DNA from: Bacteroidia bacterium
GTDB lineage: Bacteria; Bacteroidota; Bacteroidia; Cytophagales; Cyclobacteriaceae
NCBI GenBank assembly: GCA_025356795.1
Contig: JANXRR010000420.1
Location: 1-6,570 of the forward strand
Reading direction: 5' to 3'
Length of the DNA: 6,570 nt
Position 1 is the first letter of the stretch; every line of letters starts with the position of its first letter. Shown one piece after another: positions 5,919-6,570 of this stretch. The notes beneath the pieces are model-generated. The model made no database searches, was not told where the DNA came from, and saw only the letters and a program-made list of their open reading frames with translations. The position numbers and the translations under genes were made by a program.

Positions 5919-6570
5919 GTGCGCCTCGAAAAATTAAGTCTATTCAATTTTAAAAATTATCAGGAAGCTTCCCTGGAATTTGATGAGGGTATACATTGTT
6001 TTTTAGGCAAAAACGGAAGTGGCAAGACTAACCTTCTGGATGCTATTTACTATTTGGCCTTCACTAAAAGTGCCATCAATCCTTCCGACCAGCAAAATAT
6101 TGGCAAGCATGGCGATCAATTTTTTATCAAAGGCACGTTTGTGCAGCAAGCAATGGGCAACGAAATTATTTGCTCTTTTCAGCAAGGGGCAAAGAAAGTT
6201 GTAAAGGAAAATGGCAATGAATACGCCAAGCTATCCGAGCACATTGGCAAATATCCGGTAGTGTTGATAGAGCCAGGCGAAATAGAATTGATTTGGGGTG
6301 GCAGTGAGCTGCGCAGAAAATTCTTTGACAGTATACTTTCGCAGATCGATAAAAATTACCTGGAAAATTTAATTCTCTATACAAATGTGTTGAAGCAACG
6401 GAATGGGTTGCTAAAACTCTTTTCTGAGCAAATGCGCATAGATGTTGATTTGATTGCTGCGTATGATGAAAAACTCATTCAAACAGGGGACTTCATTTTT
6501 CAACAGCGGAAAAATTTCTTGGCTTCGTTTTTTCCGATCTTCCAATCGTTCTACAAATTTTTGATTGACG
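5919..6570 (+). CDS. recF: DNA replication and repair protein RecF (C-terminus beyond window)
   Basis: RecF is an SMC-like ATPase that acts with RecO and RecR to load RecA at gapped DNA. The first 217 codons are present, of roughly 360 expected. The N-terminus MRLEKLSLFNFKNYQ matches the typical RecF opening, followed by the Walker A motif GKNGSGKT (30-37) and NLLDAIYYLAFTKS (38-51). Further on are IEPGEIELIWGGSELRRKFF (117-136), corresponding to the conserved segment before the RR-x-FLD motif, and LKQRNGLLK. Walker B and the ABC signature lie past the edge. I chose GTG 5919: no ATG occurs in frame for at least 50 bases upstream, and this start places the conserved residues at the usual N-terminal positions. 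No Shine-Dalgarno sequence is present. The gene diverges from pdhA. The unbroken frame here contrasts with the frameshifts at the left end of the window. Confidence 0.95.
   Translation, partial: MRLEKLSLFNFKNYQEASLEFDEGIHCFLGKNGSGKTNLLDAIYYLAFTKSAINPSDQQNIGKHGDQFFIKGTFVQQAMGNEIICSFQQGAKKVVKENGNEYAKLSEHIGKYPVVLIEPGEIELIWGGSELRRKFFDSILSQIDKNYLENLILYTNVLKQRNGLLKLFSEQMRIDVDLIAAYDEKLIQTGDFIFQQRKNFLASFFPIFQSFYKFLID

Noticed and set aside
1..6570. tRNA, rRNA, CRISPR array, insertion sequence or phage genes
   Set aside because: No cloverleaf or rRNA-like stretch, spaced repeat array, transposase motif or terminal inverted repeat was seen on either strand.

Overview
This window looks like chromosomal DNA from a member of the Bacteroidota, tentatively Cytophagales-like. 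The evidence is AT-rich intergenic DNA, starts without Shine-Dalgarno sequences, promoter-like elements of the Bacteroidota type (TTTG, about 19-20 bp, then TAnnTTTG or TAnnTTCG), and gene content (TPR-ribH pair, recF, pdhA, an E. coli-like icd). The phylum is well supported; the order is a guess.

Layout. Positions 1-1320 (+ strand) are an accessory stretch that appears to be decaying. It holds a BrnT-type toxin gene carrying a small deletion and a frameshift (7-275), an intact small antitoxin-like ORF (330-542), and a gene for a small N-terminally anchored membrane protein (544-1314) that needs two frame changes to read through. Next is a convergent gene for a secreted, cysteine-rich CAP-domain protein (1329-1898, -). 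Divergent from it is icd, NADP-dependent isocitrate dehydrogenase (2013-3239, +), closed by a strong terminator that can work in both directions. On the minus strand follow ribH (lumazine synthase, 3371-3844), a membrane-anchored TPR protein (3915-4601) and pdhA (pyruvate dehydrogenase E1 alpha, 4697-5728). From 5919 to the window edge runs recF on the + strand (GTG start, C-terminus cut off), divergent from pdhA.

How it fits together. From 1329 onward these are housekeeping genes: pyruvate to acetyl-CoA (PdhA), the TCA cycle (Icd), riboflavin synthesis (RibH), envelope or secretion support (the TPR protein) and recombinational repair (RecF). They do not form one operon. TPR and pdhA each have their own well-matched Bacteroidota-type promoter, and a terminator-like hairpin lies between TPR and ribH.

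No obvious new multi-gene system is visible. The points most worth checking are four apparent frame disruptions confined to the first 1.3 kb, the orphaned antitoxin, the terminator-like hairpin immediately upstream of ribH, and a phased CTTAA repeat just upstream of recF.
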